Positions 32,449 through 45,150 of a stretch of 64,000 bases of DNA are shown here, in pieces (the stretch's first letter is position 1; each line of letters starts with the position of its first letter). The translations under genes and the position numbers were made by a program. Under the pieces are notes generated by a model that ran no database searches, had not been told where the DNA came from, and saw nothing but the letters and a program-made list of their open reading frames with translations. Origin of the DNA: Oxytricha trifallax (Eukaryota > Ciliophora > Spirotrichea > Sporadotrichida > Oxytrichidae); the NCBI GenBank assembly GCA_000711775.1, contig ARYC01001381.1:1-64000 (forward strand), in the 5' to 3' direction.

Positions 32449-33300
32449 ATGGCTTATGGTTGTCTAGTCTCAAACTGTAATTATGAAGGCAACAGAAATG
32501 CAACATATAAACACTACGAGAGAGAGAGCATGCTTGGTTAAAGTTGAAGAGTACTTAGCAAAGAAGTATGTATGTGACAAATGCTTCAACAGATATGGGT
32601 ATCGGCAATCGTAAAGTAGGAACAAAAAGGAATGCGAAGAAAAGCTCAAATAATAATAAATTCAAGAATAACAAAACCTCGCAAACTCAAATCTTCCCGA
32701 TATGAACTAGAACAGACCTCCCAACCCTGTGAAGTGTGATGTGACATAATATACTGTGTGGACGACTTTGAGATCAAGGTAGCTGCAAAGAGACGGTAAT
32801 CTATTTAGAGCTATCATCAAGGATCCACCTTGAGACTCAACTATGCTAAACTTGGGTTACAATGTTCTCTCGGACAGCAAGATTAAAAATATTCCGATAA
32901 ACTTGGTATAAGATGAAGGGTTTATTTTCATGTGGGTTACTAATGGTAAGCCACAAGTGGCGCTAGACTTTTTCAAGCTCCACGGATATAGGTGAGTGGA
33001 AACAATCACATGGGTAAAATTGGATAAGAAAGGCAACATCTTTAAAGGGCCAGGCAGGTATCTCACCACGATATGGAACTGTGCTAGTCGGTGTAAAAGG
33101 TAAATATGATAGCAAAAAGCAGTTCATAAAATTTAGACAAAGCTTGAATGTTATAGTGAGCCTGATGAGGGAAGCTTCCCAAAAGCCAGATGAAATTTAT
33201 GAAATTGTGGAGTAGCTCGTTCCAGGTTGGCCCTACTTGGAAGTGTTTGGAAAATAGCATAATTTGAATGAGAACTGGACCACTATGGGAAATTAAGTTT
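32449..33300 (+). pseudogene. Zinc-finger MT-A70 adenine methyltransferase, copy a
   Basis: MT-A70 enzymes put N6-methyl on adenine in RNA or, in ciliates, DNA. ATG 32449 opens a finger-like N-terminus (YGCLVSNCNYEGN; KKYVCDKCFNRYGY), then a Gln-rich linker. MT-A70 blocks follow: VKCDV, IIKDPP plus TGA at the Trp position of DPPW (about 32836), NIPINLVQDEGFIFMWVTN, HGYR-TGA-VETITWVK, LVGVKGKYD (about 33087), REASQKPDEIYEIVEQL, and QHNLNENWTTMGNQ. Frameshifts near 32525, 33055 and 33085. It lies beside the older TBE-like transposase. The match to METTL3-type proteins is strong along the full catalytic domain, but this copy appears decayed. Confidence 0.82.
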
Positions 33301-34784
33301 AATATGTTAATTATGTAGTATTAAGTTGTAATTAATTTAAATTTTAAAAGTTAAATCAAATATACTAATTGAGATTTGTTGCAATATTTTAATTTTATTA
33401 TATTTTTGGGATTTTCTCAAAATACAACAATCTACCACTGTGAACTTGTTTCTTTCTTGTTATTTCTTTTATAATTGTGTTTTTTATGTGAATGACAAAT
33501 TAAATATGAATTTTTTAATTCTTTTTTTTTACATATTATTCCGTCTTTATGCTGCCATTTCAAAATTTAGCATTTAATTTTATAATTTTTAAGTCATTCT
33601 TTTATTTGTTCTATTTTAACAGAGATTCAAATTTTTGAAATAATTTTTTCTTATAATTTTGCTCTTATCAATAATTTTTCTATTTTTCTTATTCCATCTG
33701 ATTTGCGATCTAATAAATAAGATAACAATTAATAATAAATGATTTTAAAACTTGATTTGTAATAAATTTTGGTAAAATCTACATTTCTATAAGTTCTGTT
33801 TAATCTTTGTTTCAGAGCTTTTCAATCGTAACTCAATTTATTTATTCCTTTTCTTAAATGGGATCATTATTTATTTAATTGTTGACTTTAATAGGTAAGC
33901 TTCTCTTTTACTTGTATTTTTTTAATATTAACTCAGGGTTATTTCTTTAATCATCGGAATGTAATTTATTTTTTTATTGAATGTTTATATGTATTTTATT
34001 TATTTTAAAAATATATATTATTATAAAAAAAGTATTTGCAATTTAAAAGATAAAACTTCTGTAGATACATTTCTATAGATTTAATTTTATACGAAGCATA
34101 CTATTTAACTGCTTTAATGGTTCTGCACCTTACTTAAAAAAGTTCTTATTTGTTAATGCAACTTACAAATGAATTGCTCGGAATTAATGAGTAAACAGCC
34201 CTCCAAGTATAACTGTTACACCAAGCATCATCAATCAGATGTTTCTTAAGTAAATTAATAATATTTGAGGTTCTTGAACAAAATTATAATATTGATTATA
34301 AGAATTGGGATAGTTATTTATATATTAAAGATAATCAAGAGATAAATATAGTAGGAAGATTATAATTTAGTAACATTAGTTTGGTTGCTGATTATTATCT
34401 TTTAGCTAGTATAGATATAATGAAATAACATTTTAAGATTGTATGTAATTATATAATGCTTGAAATAAATTAAAGTTTATTTAAACAAAAAGGCCTATCA
34501 ATTTGTTTTAAATTCTTGATTAAATACAAAAAATAAGGAAGAATAAATAAATAAACTGCCATTAATTATAAATAATTAAGTTATTTTAATATAAAGAGTA
34601 AAAGCCACGAATTAATCATATGAATGTTTTATGAATGCTTAGAAATGTGCATACTTTGTTATTTAATTTGCATATTAGTAATTTTAATATTTTTAATTTC
34701 CTAATTCATTTGTTGTTTTGTGAAGAGTAAATTATTTGGAAAATTCAATTGCAAATTCTTTTTGAACACCTCTCAAATTTGTAT
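33301..34784. other. AT-rich, no gene seen
   Basis: About 1.5 kb of strongly A/T-rich sequence with long T-runs. No convincing coding frame. Confidence 0.55.
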
Positions 34785-35520
34785 GAGTGATGATCTATAC
34801 TCTTGAACATGAGAAAATTATATCTTGTAATTGCTTATCATTCTTGTTAATGAGATCATTATATCTATTATGCATAACGAATCTCATATAATTGCCTCAT
34901 AATCCCATTAAAGTAGTCTAGTACCTTTTTTTCAAATCATCATTCTAAAGTGATAAAACTATAATGTGATTATTCAAGCCATTGATCTCAACTTATAGGT
35001 TTGAGTTGTTGTAGAGTAGAACAGAGTAAGAATCAAGCACCGTCAAGTTATTTTTTATTTTGAATGATTTAGTCCTAACTAACTCTAATCTTAGCTTCAA
35101 GATCCTTGATTTGAGCTGCAAGATCCAAATTCTTAGTGTCTTCTTAATCAATTCTTCTCTGAAATTAAGCATTCTCTTGTCTGTATCTCTATTCTAGTGA
35201 CTTTAAATGCTCGAGCTCCTTTTAAAAGCTGGTCTGTTAAGTCTTGAGCTTGTGTACTTCAATCTCGTATTCAAGTACTGTCCGCTTCTTGATCTTCTTC
35301 TCATATTTATAAGTCAAATATTCTTTTGCGGTCATCAATTTTAGCAAATGACTTAGAAATATAAAAATATTCAATAACCTTAATTCTGGCAGTAAGTTCG
35401 ACGCTTTCCTTGCCTCTTTGATTATTCTCTACATTTAATCTATCAATTTCAACAACATCTTCTCATAATCATAATACAACAAGTCTCAAAAATTTAGTTT
35501 TGCTCTAGAGATTATATATA
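34785..35520 (-). CDS. Coiled-coil protein, unidentified
   Basis: Minus-strand frame from about 35520, clearest at 35330-35040. MTAKEYLTYKYEKKIKKRT begins a long heptad-like segment (EVHKLKTQQ, ELEHLKSLEQRYRQENAQ, LDLAAQIKDLEAKIRVSQ), then, after a frame change near 35040, LQVEINGLNNHIIVL and LQNDDLKKRYQT, ending near 34785. Charged, Leu-spaced residues indicate a coiled coil. No enzyme domain. Likely a somatic gene with small eliminated segments or introns. Confidence 0.55.
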
Positions 35521-35970
35521 ATTTTGGTTTTCGTAGTTGTTAGATTAAAATATAAGAAATTTATTTTAATATAGTCTTATTCAGAAAATAAACTTATGTG
35601 TAAGATTATTTGTATAAAATTAAATAAGAGATACAAACTTAATTTTAGATGTTTTTAGAAAGAATTGCGGATCAAATACATCTCTTTATTTTAGTTGATT
35701 TTCCATTTCTAAATTCATATAAGTGAATCATTTAATTTTGTATTTTGTTAATTTTTAATTTTTATATATTTCTTTATTTTAACAAATATAATCGATAAAG
35801 AGGAATATTCTATTGTGTTTTATATCAATTTTAAAAATTAAAAAAACTATTTCAAGGGATGAAAGACTTTAAAGTAAAAGGATTCTTGATAAAATCTCGT
35901 AGTAATTAATTTCATATTATTTTAATTAGTAATAATTATTTTAATAAACTGTTAATCGGCTTATTGCTAA
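35521..35970. other. AT-rich, no gene seen
   Basis: Poly-A/T rich; nothing recognised. Confidence 0.5.
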
Positions 35971-35984
35971 TATTATTAATTGTT

Positions 35985-36185
35985 ATTTAATGCTGTATTG
36001 AAATTACTAGTGGTGGTTTGTGCAAGTAGTTTCATACTTTGACTTTTAGGCATCCAACTCAAGCTATTTAAAGAACTTAATCCATACACTGATTCGAATA
36101 GTTTCAGCACCGTGCTCATGCATACTACCATCACATATTTTTGCAGAGGAACACGCACTTAATAGAACAATTCCAAGCATTTAGG
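35985..36185 (-). CDS. Short coding-like piece, unidentified
   Basis: GC-richer than its surroundings. The minus strand reads ICDGSMHEHGAETIRISVW and FFKQLELDAQKSKYETT in one TGA-free frame. Possibly one segment of a somatic gene; no family recognised and another frame is also open. Confidence 0.25.
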
Positions 36186-37086
36186 GGAATTAATTATTAA
36201 ACATTTTAGAGTTTATTTTTAACTGAGTTAATGCCTGCTAGAATAGGATATTAAGAATAAACATTTAAGTTAACAGAAGGATCTTGAATTACTATTACAC
36301 AAAGTTGTGTTGATGAGATTTCCAATATCCTCATTAGTACAAGAAAAGTTAGAATGAATATATGAATTGGAAATCCTAGATTTAATAATTTAGAGAGTCC
36401 ATGAAAATCTTGTCTACCGAAGGAGGTAAAAACTCTATATATATATATATATATATATATAGATTAATTGCTGATTTATGAAATTTGGATGTTTTTCTTT
36501 ATTCTCAGAGTTCAATTGTATGTCCCATTAAGTCATGTTATTGCATCTCAATCCTTCTAAACTTTATGCAATAGCTCTAGACTTCGTTTCTAATTACATT
36601 TCTTGATAAGATTATACCACAAATGAAACTGTATATGTTCAAATTAAAAACTTTTATAGTCTATTTCAGTCATTGAGGATAACTATATTGCCTTCTAAAC
36701 AGGATATATTTATTAAAATGATGATGATGATGATATATTAAATTACTTAACAAATTGTCAAAATTCTAAGATTGTTAGAATGCGCTGAAGCTCTATCAAC
36801 AAGTATAATAACTCCAATCAGAAACACAATAAAAAGTTATACAAAGGGAGCATTCTGAAATGAAATCTTTTGCTAATGAATGTCACCTGAGGGAAGTAAA
36901 AATGCAGCTTAAATTATTTTTCTTAATTTTTTTAAATATTAAAGTGATATGATATAACAAAATTAAATAGACCACTAACGACCTTTCGAAGTAATTTATA
37001 CCCAAATCATAATAAACTTTTCATATTAACATCATAAAATTCATTGTATTTTTTACTAATTTTGTTTCTATATTTTATGATTTTTT
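36186..37086. other. AT-rich with simple repeats
   Basis: Contains a (TA)n tract (about 36436-36462) and a (GAT)n tract (about 36716-36735). No gene supported. Confidence 0.5.
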
Positions 37087-37087
37087 A

Positions 37088-37190
37088 TTATTAATAATAA
37101 TATGATCACAATGAGGTCTCTGGGACCCCCAATCTTATATATGTTGTTAATATATAAAGGACTAGCTCTTTTCATCTTAAGTAATCTGGT
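37088..37190 (-). repeat. Retroelement 3' module with TAA-type tail, copy 2
   Basis: Reading the minus strand: AAAAGAGCTAGTCCTTTATA, then GATTGGGGGTCCCAGAGACC, TCATTGTGATCATATTATTATT. Same module as at 15418 and 45121, here directly after the ORF ending at 37172. Confidence 0.65.
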
Positions 37191-39540
37191 CTTCCGTAAA
37201 CTTTTCTAGTTTTTATATGGATATCCAGTTTTTTCTTCTTCCATCTTGAGACGCCTTTCCAGAATTTTGTATTGACTACTTTTTCTAAGTGGTAGTTATA
37301 CATGAATGTGATGGCTTTATCACCTTTCTTGAATTTGAGTTCTACTTTATGTGTGCTTTCCATTTCTACACTCATGGGTTTGGCCTTAAACATTGCAAGT
37401 TGTTGAAGGTGAGGGAAAATCTGATTTTTCAGTCAGCTATTAGTATCAGTATCTTTTGGCGTTTATATAAAAAACAATCATGGTTTTGACTTATGTTGAT
37501 TTCTTTATATTGAAATTTATTTTGTTTAGATCATCTGTGTAGAAGTCTTTATAACCTTATCTTTCTTCAATGTCTAAGTTGTGCCAGAATTTGTGATTTG
37601 TTTTGAGTAGTACCTTCATAATTATTGGTTGGCCTAGAGTGTAAGGTGTTTTAATATTATAAAATCCCTTTAATAGACAAATCTTCCTATAACTTTAAAT
37701 TATAATTATTTTTAAAGTAAATATTTTATAGTTTAAATCTATTAAACTTTCGGGGGGGGGGTCTAAGTCGGTGCAAAAATTTTTTCAAAATCCTAAGTCG
37801 GTGCAAAATTTTTTTTTTCAAAAACATCAAAATCCCTAAGTCGGTGCATGATCAATTTTTGACATTATTGATATATTTTATCATCCTACCCCACATAAAA
37901 AGTATCATTATTAACTAAAATTTATGTCTCAGCTTCTGAATCGAACTCCTTCATTAAATTTTGATCATAGGACACTAATAATATTATTACAAGAATATTT
38001 TTTCTCTGTGACAGATATTTGTTTAAGTAAAATAAACAAATACTATTTCATATTTTAATATCTAATTAGTCAGTAAGCAACAAAATTGGGAATTAAGAAC
38101 ATCATAATTATTCGCTAAAATTTAATGATGTCTGGCCTTATTATAAAAACCATTGGCTCAATTAGTTGTCTTTTTTTAAATACTCTAATCAGTATGTACG
38201 AATTTTTTAATTCATCATTAAATTTAGCGAATAATTATGATGTTCTTAAACCCCAATTTCGTTGCTTACTGACTAATTAGATATTAAAATATGATATAAT
38301 ATTTGTTTATTTTACTTAAACAAATATCTGTCACAGAGAAAAAATATTCTTTTAATAATATTATTAGTGTCCTATGATCTAAATTTAATGAAGGAATTCG
38401 ATTGAGAAGCTGAGACATAAATTTTAGTTAATAATGATACTTTTTATCTGGGGTAGGATGATAAAATACATCAATAATGTCAAAAAATGATCATGCACCG
38501 ACTTAGGGATTTTGATGTTTTTGAGAAAAAAAATTTTGCACCGACTTAGGATTTTGAAAAAATTTTTGCACCGACTTAGACCCCCCCCCCCAAACTTTCT
38601 TAATGATAGCTTTTAATTCCCGATTAAACTGATCAGAAGACAGTATACCGGTCATACTTTTCTGATGTGGTGCGTCATCGATTGTTATCTACTTGTTAGT
38701 TTTTAATGGCGTATCAATTTACACTGAGTCTTCATCTTTCATATCGACATCCTCAGGTTTACTTTAAATGGGCTTTTGTTGGAGCTTTTTTTGGTTTTGT
38801 AGTTGAGATATATCAGTTTGTTTCTTCTTTATTCCGTTTTGGTTGGACTATGTATTCAAGAGATCTTATTTCTAAGTTTGCATCCTTAAAAGTAGACTCC
38901 TATATTACCTAAGGGTATTTAATAGTGAAAACTAGGGACTAGAGAAGAGAAGAGAATCTTTCTTCTCTGAAGTGGTATTAAAAGATTTTTTATTTTTGTA
39001 GCAATTTTTTGTCCTCGATATGCCCTATTTCCTTTTTTTGGTAGTATTTTTGTACTTTTAAGATCATAACAAATAGAAAGTTTATATGTGCTTGGTAGGC
39101 ATTGAGATATTTGACTTGTGAATTTTGAATTTCCTCTTAGTTTAGTGGCATGGATTCGTCAAGGACTAGGTCTGTAGTGTCTCTACATTTTTGAACCAGT
39201 GTGAAGAGACTAGTTTTTTTTATATTTCCCTCGTCAATACCTTTCTTTATGATGAGAATTAGATCTGTTTTATTTTTAATGATTGTTTGAAGTGAAGTCC
39301 ACCTCATATTTTTCTTATAGTGTTTAATAAAGTCAAACTTTGCGTTTGAAGAGGGTGGTAGGGACTTTTATTCTTACTTTGAATTTAGAAAATTCTTTTA
39401 TGTTTAGATTTTTTTTTATTTTTTTGTTATTATGCCCCCCCACAATCTTCGTAGAAGAGTTGATTAGAACCTTTCTAGTGCTTGAGTGTAAGTTTTTTGA
39501 GGCTTTAATTTGTTTTACGACTCATCTAAGGTTCTAATTT
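37172..39540 (-). CDS. Retroelement-associated ORF, split by foldback element
   Basis: A long minus-strand reading frame rich in Lys/Gln/Asn, almost free of TGA from 39540 to 38800 (RWTSLQTIIKNKTDLILIIK; LVLDESMPLNQEEIQNSQVK). After a frame change it continues to 38600 (KPEDVDMKDEDSVQIDTP; GILSSDQFNRELKAIIKK). The foldback element 37752-38591 interrupts it, then it resumes (LGQPIIMKVLLKTNHKFWH; KKKKLDIHIKTRKVYGRPD) and stops at TGA 37172-37174, just before the (TAA)n module. It is probably an ORF1/gag-like or C-terminal protein of a non-LTR element, but no known domain is seen. Confidence 0.4.
37752..38591. mobile_element. Foldback element, 840 bp, with 8-bp target duplication
   Basis: Begins with G10 and ends with C11; nearly the whole length is one inverted repeat. 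Three subterminal copies of CTAAGTCGGTGCA sit in each arm (37763-37850 and 38497-38580). It is flanked by the direct repeat AAACTTTC (37744-37751 and 38592-38599). An 8-bp duplication is typical of hAT or Merlin-type transposition. It carries no ORF, so it is non-autonomous. Confidence 0.85.
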
Positions 39541-39760
39541 CTATTGAATTTTTAAGTAAATAATTTTGATTTTTTATTGTTATTTCACAAATTTTTAAAC
39601 TAAAACCATTATTAGCTTTCATAATAGTGGCAATAATGTCATTGAGTAAATCCATATATTAGATAACATAAAAAAAGGACTCTTCATATTTATTTTACAA
39701 TAATGGTATTAATTAATAAGTTTTTGAAATGACCAATAAAATAAACATTAAATATAATAA

Positions 39761-40126
39761 TCATTAATCACTTAAAATTTAAAGTTTGTAGCGATGTAAC
39801 TATGATTTAGTGTTTGTTTTAATGATTCTTAGAACATGTTAAAAAATTAAGAAAAAAGATTCTTGCAACATTCTCAAGGGGCCATTACCCGCTCTTAAAT
39901 TCTTGGGGATTAACCTAGAAAGTTATTACACCGAGATAGCTTTACATAATATTTTAAGCATAGAAAAAATGGAGAGTACCTATTTTGATGTTTTATTACA
40001 GACTACTTTATCAACTTGGTTTTTCACAACTACAATGGCTTGTTGGGCTTATCTGCTTCTATTTACGATTAATCTATTTGGGTTGTCGTACCCTCTAGCA
40101 ATATTGTTGAAGATTTGATTTAGATT
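39761..40126 (-). CDS. Unidentified ORF
   Basis: TGA-free minus-strand frame of about 120 codons with TAA/TAG as Gln: IFNNIARGYDNPNRLIVNR, VLSIFSMLKILCKAISVQQ, LIPKNLRAGNGPLRMLQES. The amino-acid mix is protein-like, but no family is recognised; the opposite strand is also partly open. Confidence 0.3.
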
Positions 40127-40249
40127 TAGTTAAAAATGATTTATTAACATATATATATATAAAAATGATAATGATGTTTATTTTATATACAAATAAAAGA
40201 AATTGTTAAATTAAAAATTCAATATTACTAAAGCTGAAGGCTCTGTTTC

Positions 40250-41300
40250 TTTAGTTACAATATACAATATCTAATAATTTATTTTGAGTAGTATCTTACC
40301 CAGAAAAGAGGAAGTGGATGAAGACAGAGACTCATAAGAGGGTCACAAGTAGACAAAGGAAGATTTATTCATTCATAATGGTGATGAATAAGATGGTCAT
40401 ATGAAATAAGGCAGAATTTCATTAAGAAATTATATTTTTAATAATATTATTTTAATCTTTTTTTCCTGACAATTTAATCATTTTATTGATAAAAGTATTA
40501 ACATAGCATTATGTGACAGTTGTTTCAGTTGCTAATGCTTTAAATTTCATCTTTATTGCTGATATTATTGATAATGACATAAATACTTTTAAATCTTTAA
40601 CATTCAATATGAATTTAGAGCTTATCGAAAAGGTGATTGAAATGTATTGACTGCTACTTCATTAATTTGAAGCAAATTAAATTCTACAGAGCAAGAAATA
40701 AATGATCCCCAAATTTTGTTCAGAAATTGTAAGTGAAGCTCTAAAGTTAAGAGGAATCTGCAAAAGAATTCCTTAAGATACCAAAAGATATCAACAAAGG
40801 TATATTGTAAAATGCGAGCATATGCCTAGCAATATCGACGTGTACAGTCAGCATTTACCAAATAGGCCATACATCCTGATCTAAACGATTCGAACTACAA
40901 TAGGAGGAATTATACAATTATGTAGCTCAAAAGGATGATCAATACTTAAATATAGCTTGATTTTTCAAATACTATATGTCTCTTTTTAAGAAGGTGTTTA
41001 AATTAAGTAACTGCTAAGATCTTATTGACATACTGAAGCAAGAGTCCATAAAGTAAATTTTGACACCTTATAGTTATTGAAATTGCTACGTATTTATGTA
41101 TAGTCCCTTGCCCAGTAAATATCAAATCTGGTAATCACATGACTTACAGAGGTATTAAAATAAGCTTTCTAGATAAATTTATGCATTTAAGCCTTCAAGA
41201 TGTCTGAATATAATAAATTTATGTTGTTATTTTGAGATTAATTTGTTTTTATTTCATAATTAAAGAAGAAGTAAGTTTACTTTGTCTCATCTAGTAAATT
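40250..41300 (+). CDS. Fragmented coding-like segments, unidentified
   Basis: Patches with normal codon use separated by AT-rich breaks: LPRKEEVDEDRDSQEGHK (about 40295-40350), SEIVSEALKLRGICKRIPQ (about 40715-40775), MRAYAQQYRRVQSAFTKQAI and NDSNYNRRNYTIMQLKRMI (about 40812-40945). The frame changes repeatedly, as expected for gene segments split by eliminated sequences. I cannot assign a protein. Confidence 0.3.
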
Positions 41301-41560
41301 CTTAGTTCTTACTTATTATCCGATACAGAGTTTTTTATGCTTATCGATTGGGCCAACTACAATAAGCTCATAATCTGATTTATTAAAGACATCAACTGCA
41401 AAAATGAATTAGATATTAAGAATAAATTTAATAAAAGATACTTTTTTTAAACAAAAAATAGTTATTAAATTTATTCATCAAATCAATTATTTAATTTAAA
41501 TAATTTAATAATAATAATGAAGATTAATATGCTAGTATTTCTAAATAAATCTAACTAAAG
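41301..41560. other. AT-rich, no gene seen
   Basis: No feature supported. Confidence 0.45.
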
Positions 41561-41564
41561 CAAA

Positions 41565-41990
41565 GTTCAAAAATCTTAAAAGTACTACTTATCATATCAA
41601 AATGAAGTTAGCCTTGTAAACCTAGGAGACCATGATTGAAGAGCTCTTGTCCCTAGTAAAGTAATGCAAGAATCAATAATTGCTTGTCTTTTTCGTATGA
41701 TTATATCCTCTCTCACAAGATATATCTACTGAGTTAGTCAATCCAGCTATACCTTATTGAATGCCAATAATCTCACAATGAATTTAACAGTAAAGTCCAC
41801 TTGAAATGCTTTAAATAGACGCAATATCTTATTCCAAAATAGACAAAATTACCCTGGAAAAGCCCCATAATAAGGTTAAGATACCTAATCATATTCTAAA
41901 ATGTATAATAAGGAATGAACAGAAGAAAACTCAGTTAGTAAAAAGCAATTAGTATTAAATAATAATCACTCATTCTCTATTTTATTATTA
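41565..41990 (+). CDS. Coding-like segment, unidentified
   Basis: MKLALQTQETMIEELLSLVK begins near 41603, continuing VFFVQLYPLSQDISTELVN. Later NALNRRNILFQNRQNYPGKA is open in another frame (about 41805-41865). Uses TAA/TAG as Gln. Possibly one gene with inserts. No known domain. Confidence 0.3.
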
Positions 41991-42590
41991 CTTATTTTGT
42001 TGTTTGTTAAAATCTTGAAATGAAATAGAAAATCTATTAATTAGCCTTAATTAATTAAATAAATAGTTTCGAAGATTTAATGTAATAAGGCATTAAACAA
42101 TTTTAAGAGAAATTGTATATAAACAACCTTAATTTCACGTAAATGACTTAGATAATATAATAAATATTACCTATCAAATTAAAATAAAATATCTCTTGAT
42201 GCTTTCCTACAGTTATTTATTATCTGTTTTTATTATAAAATAATTTAAAATTATCTCAAATCAATAAGTACATGAGTTAAATTTTTAATAAATTTTTCAA
42301 ATTGAGGACTTCATATTAAATTAAGTAAATTAAAAATACATTGGATAATATCATAGAATTTTAATATTTTTTAGAGCAAATAAATTGAAAATAAAAAGTG
42401 TTTTTAATACAATTAGATTAAGAATCATATTATTAAAATGTTAAACTACTTGATAGTTCTATATATTATGAGAGACCAAAGATTTAAAATTCATTTTTTT
42501 ATAAGAAATTTTATTTTGGAAGAGCTAATATTGAATCAATTTATAGAACTATTTATTAAGTAAATTAAAACTGTAATAAAAATCAATAAA
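41991..42590. other. AT-rich, no gene seen
   Basis: Very low GC; nothing recognised. Confidence 0.5.
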
Positions 42591-42591
42591 T

Positions 42592-43250
42592 ATGGCTGAA
42601 CATATCTTTTAGATCTTTTCTAAGGATTGGATGAGCATGTAGAGATGCTACCTGATGTTCAACCTTGAGGTAGGATTAATCAAACTAGAGATTGGTAAAT
42701 CAGGGATTACGGTAGAAGAGAAGACGGTGGAGATTATCAGGGAGAGAAAAAACGAAATGCTATGGTAGGCAGAGCATGAAGAGAATGGAACTCAAAACAC
42801 GAACATATAATCTCAGATTGACGTGTGGGACAAACTAGTTCTGAAGAACGGATCTCAAGTGTATATGGAAATAGTCCATGAGGAGCAAGAAAGGAGATTC
42901 AGTGAAAGAATTGAGGAAGGAGCAGAAGTGGAAAAATACCTATTCCCGTGAAAAGAGATCGAAAAAGAGGAATCTGAGAATATAGTTGGAGCAGTTGGTA
43001 AACCCAAATTAATTTAAACTCAGACTAAAAATGAACCTAAGAATTTAGGGTGCATAGCAGGATAAGAGGCAGTTGACCAGAAGGGAATGATTTAAGATAG
43101 TAAAAGAACTGAAGAAAAGATTATTTAGCAATTTCTGAATGAGGAAGAAGGAGAAGAACAACAGAAAGATTAGAATTGTAATAGGAGTGATAAGGAATTA
43201 CATTTCGCTAATTTTTCAGCAGTGTTTATTAATTCTGCATTTATTTTACC
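42592..43250 (+). CDS. Charged protein, unidentified
   Basis: ATG 42592 (MAEHIFQIFSKDWMSMQ) with an open frame of about 119 codons to a TGA at 42950 after KYLFP, then open again in the same frame with Glu/Lys/Gln-rich sequence (EEKIIQQFLNEEEGEEQQ) to about 43250. Includes TVEIIRERKNEMLWQAEHEE and LVLKNGSQVYMEIVHEEQER. GC content is above the flanks. It may be a decayed transposon-borne or germline-limited gene; family unknown. Confidence 0.35.
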
Positions 43251-44510
43251 TTAAGTTATTATCTATCTGTCTATCTATCTAAAATCAATAAATTCTTTTT
43301 AGTTGCTCTTTGCATTTTCTATAAATTCTTTAATTTAAAATATAATTAATTTTAAACTGTAAAAAATGCATAACAAAAGATAAATGTGAGAATGATAGTA
43401 ATAAATAATAATGATATCTGGGAGCTTTAGGAATGTTTTCAAACATCTTAAATAATTTTATTAGAAGAATTTCTACAGGAAAAACAACGATAAAGTGTTT
43501 AAAATACAGCAATTATGATTAATTATTTTAACTAGTAATATCAGAGGAAAAAGTTAAAAATATATTATTTTTACTCAGAAGTAAAAGTAAGGACCTAAAG
43601 TTATCTGAAAATAAATGCTGGTAAGGGATTATACATATAAAATTAATTATAATAGTACTCTAATCTAAAAGGTAAGACTTGGCATTGTATAGCTCTAAAA
43701 TAAGGGAAAAAGTATTAGAAATTTATCCAATTTAATTATTTATATAGTTATAAATCAGGCTTGCTTAAGCCCCCGATATTAATATCTGTACAGCATTAAA
43801 TAATAATAATAATTATAAGATAAGTGTAATTATATTACAGAATCTGCAAAAAATACTCTATCACAATTTAAAAGAAACTCTAATAATAATAGAATATTAA
43901 TAGAATATGTAGAATTGATAAATAAATGAATGAATAAGTATGGAAAACAGCAATTGATTGCTATTTATAATCATATTTCTATACTTTGAGACTTAATTTA
44001 TTAGTATATTATATATGAATGTTTATAAATCTTTGAGTAAATGATTAATGTTTGCTCAAATGAATGAGAAGTTCGTGATTTATTATTGTGAATATTAATC
44101 TTGTAGTAATTTAACAAGTGTTAGGTGAGAGTTGTTGTTGTTGTTGCTAAGTAAGCATTCAAGCATAATTACTTATTACTCTGTACTCGCATCATGCTTT
44201 TTTTATCAGAGTTGTTTCTTCCAATGCAAGCAAGCGAATGGTTTATTGAATTGATATGCTTGATTAATTTAAACTTAAACTTATCAATGTAATCAGATAT
44301 TTTAATCGCTTATATAAAGAATACAGTATCATAGCTGCTATTTATAACAACTTTAACCACTATCTGGTATCATCTCAATGCTATTAATGTTCTTTTCACA
44401 ATAATACATGACTAATGGTGATGTGACACTGCTTGTCGTTGAAATCAAATTATTCATTGACATTACTCTCAATCATGTCTTTAAGTATCTCAGAGTGCCT
44501 CTTAATTAAG
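43251..44510. other. AT-rich with simple repeats
   Basis: A (TCTA)n-like tetranucleotide tract at about 43260-43282 and GTT repeats near 44133-44147. No gene supported. Confidence 0.5.
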
Positions 44511-44759
44511 TCAACTCTATAGAGTCTCACCTTACATAAACCATGCTTGCTTGCTCTCAGTCTGCTCCTTCCTAAGATGCCGCTTGATATATGACAACAG
44601 TTGCAAGATCGGATTGTGCTAGGGAGAGTACTCTGCATTGAATAGAATGTGTACCTTGAACTTCCTTACAACAGCTAATACCTCTGAATACATAAGAACG
44701 GTTACGTTATCCATGAGCTGCTCTATCCTATTATAGGCAAAATACTTCTCAGTGCTCAT
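44511..44759 (-). pseudogene. IS630/Tc1-type transposase fragment
   Basis: Minus-strand frame from ATG 44759 to TGA 44511: EQLMDNVTVLMYSEVL (second D region), HILFNAEYSPQHNPILQLL (third-acid region; the usual Glu of NPIE reads Leu) and YIKRHLRKEQTESKQAW. Matches the C-terminal half of TBE-like transposases. No first-acid region is found nearby, so it is a truncated relic. Confidence 0.6.
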
Positions 44760-45103
44760 ATAACACTGGGTATGATTGAGGAAAATTTCTCAAACAGCAA
44801 TCAGTCAAAATAGAATAAAAATATATATATATATTTGAATATATAAATTTTAGAAATAAATATGTTTTAATGTTTTAAATTTAAATTTATACTTGTTCAA
44901 AGTAACAAAAGTAAATATATTTTGCTGGTAGGTCACATAAATTATATAAATATTTTAATCTGTAAATTATTTAAAATTATCATATAATTTATTTGTAAAC
45001 ATGAAAAGATTTTCTTTAAAAATAAATTAAATTACATTTATTAATCTTGAAGTTTATTAATATACCAATATATTATAAATTTATAATGTTACATAATTTA
45101 AAA

Positions 45104-45117
45104 TCTGGTTTGGTTAC

Positions 45118-45150
<33 letters not shown>

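Noticed and set aside
37752..38591. Telomere addition site (G-run/C-run ends)
   Set aside because: The runs are homopolymers within an inverted repeat flanked by an 8-bp duplication, not G4T4 repeats.
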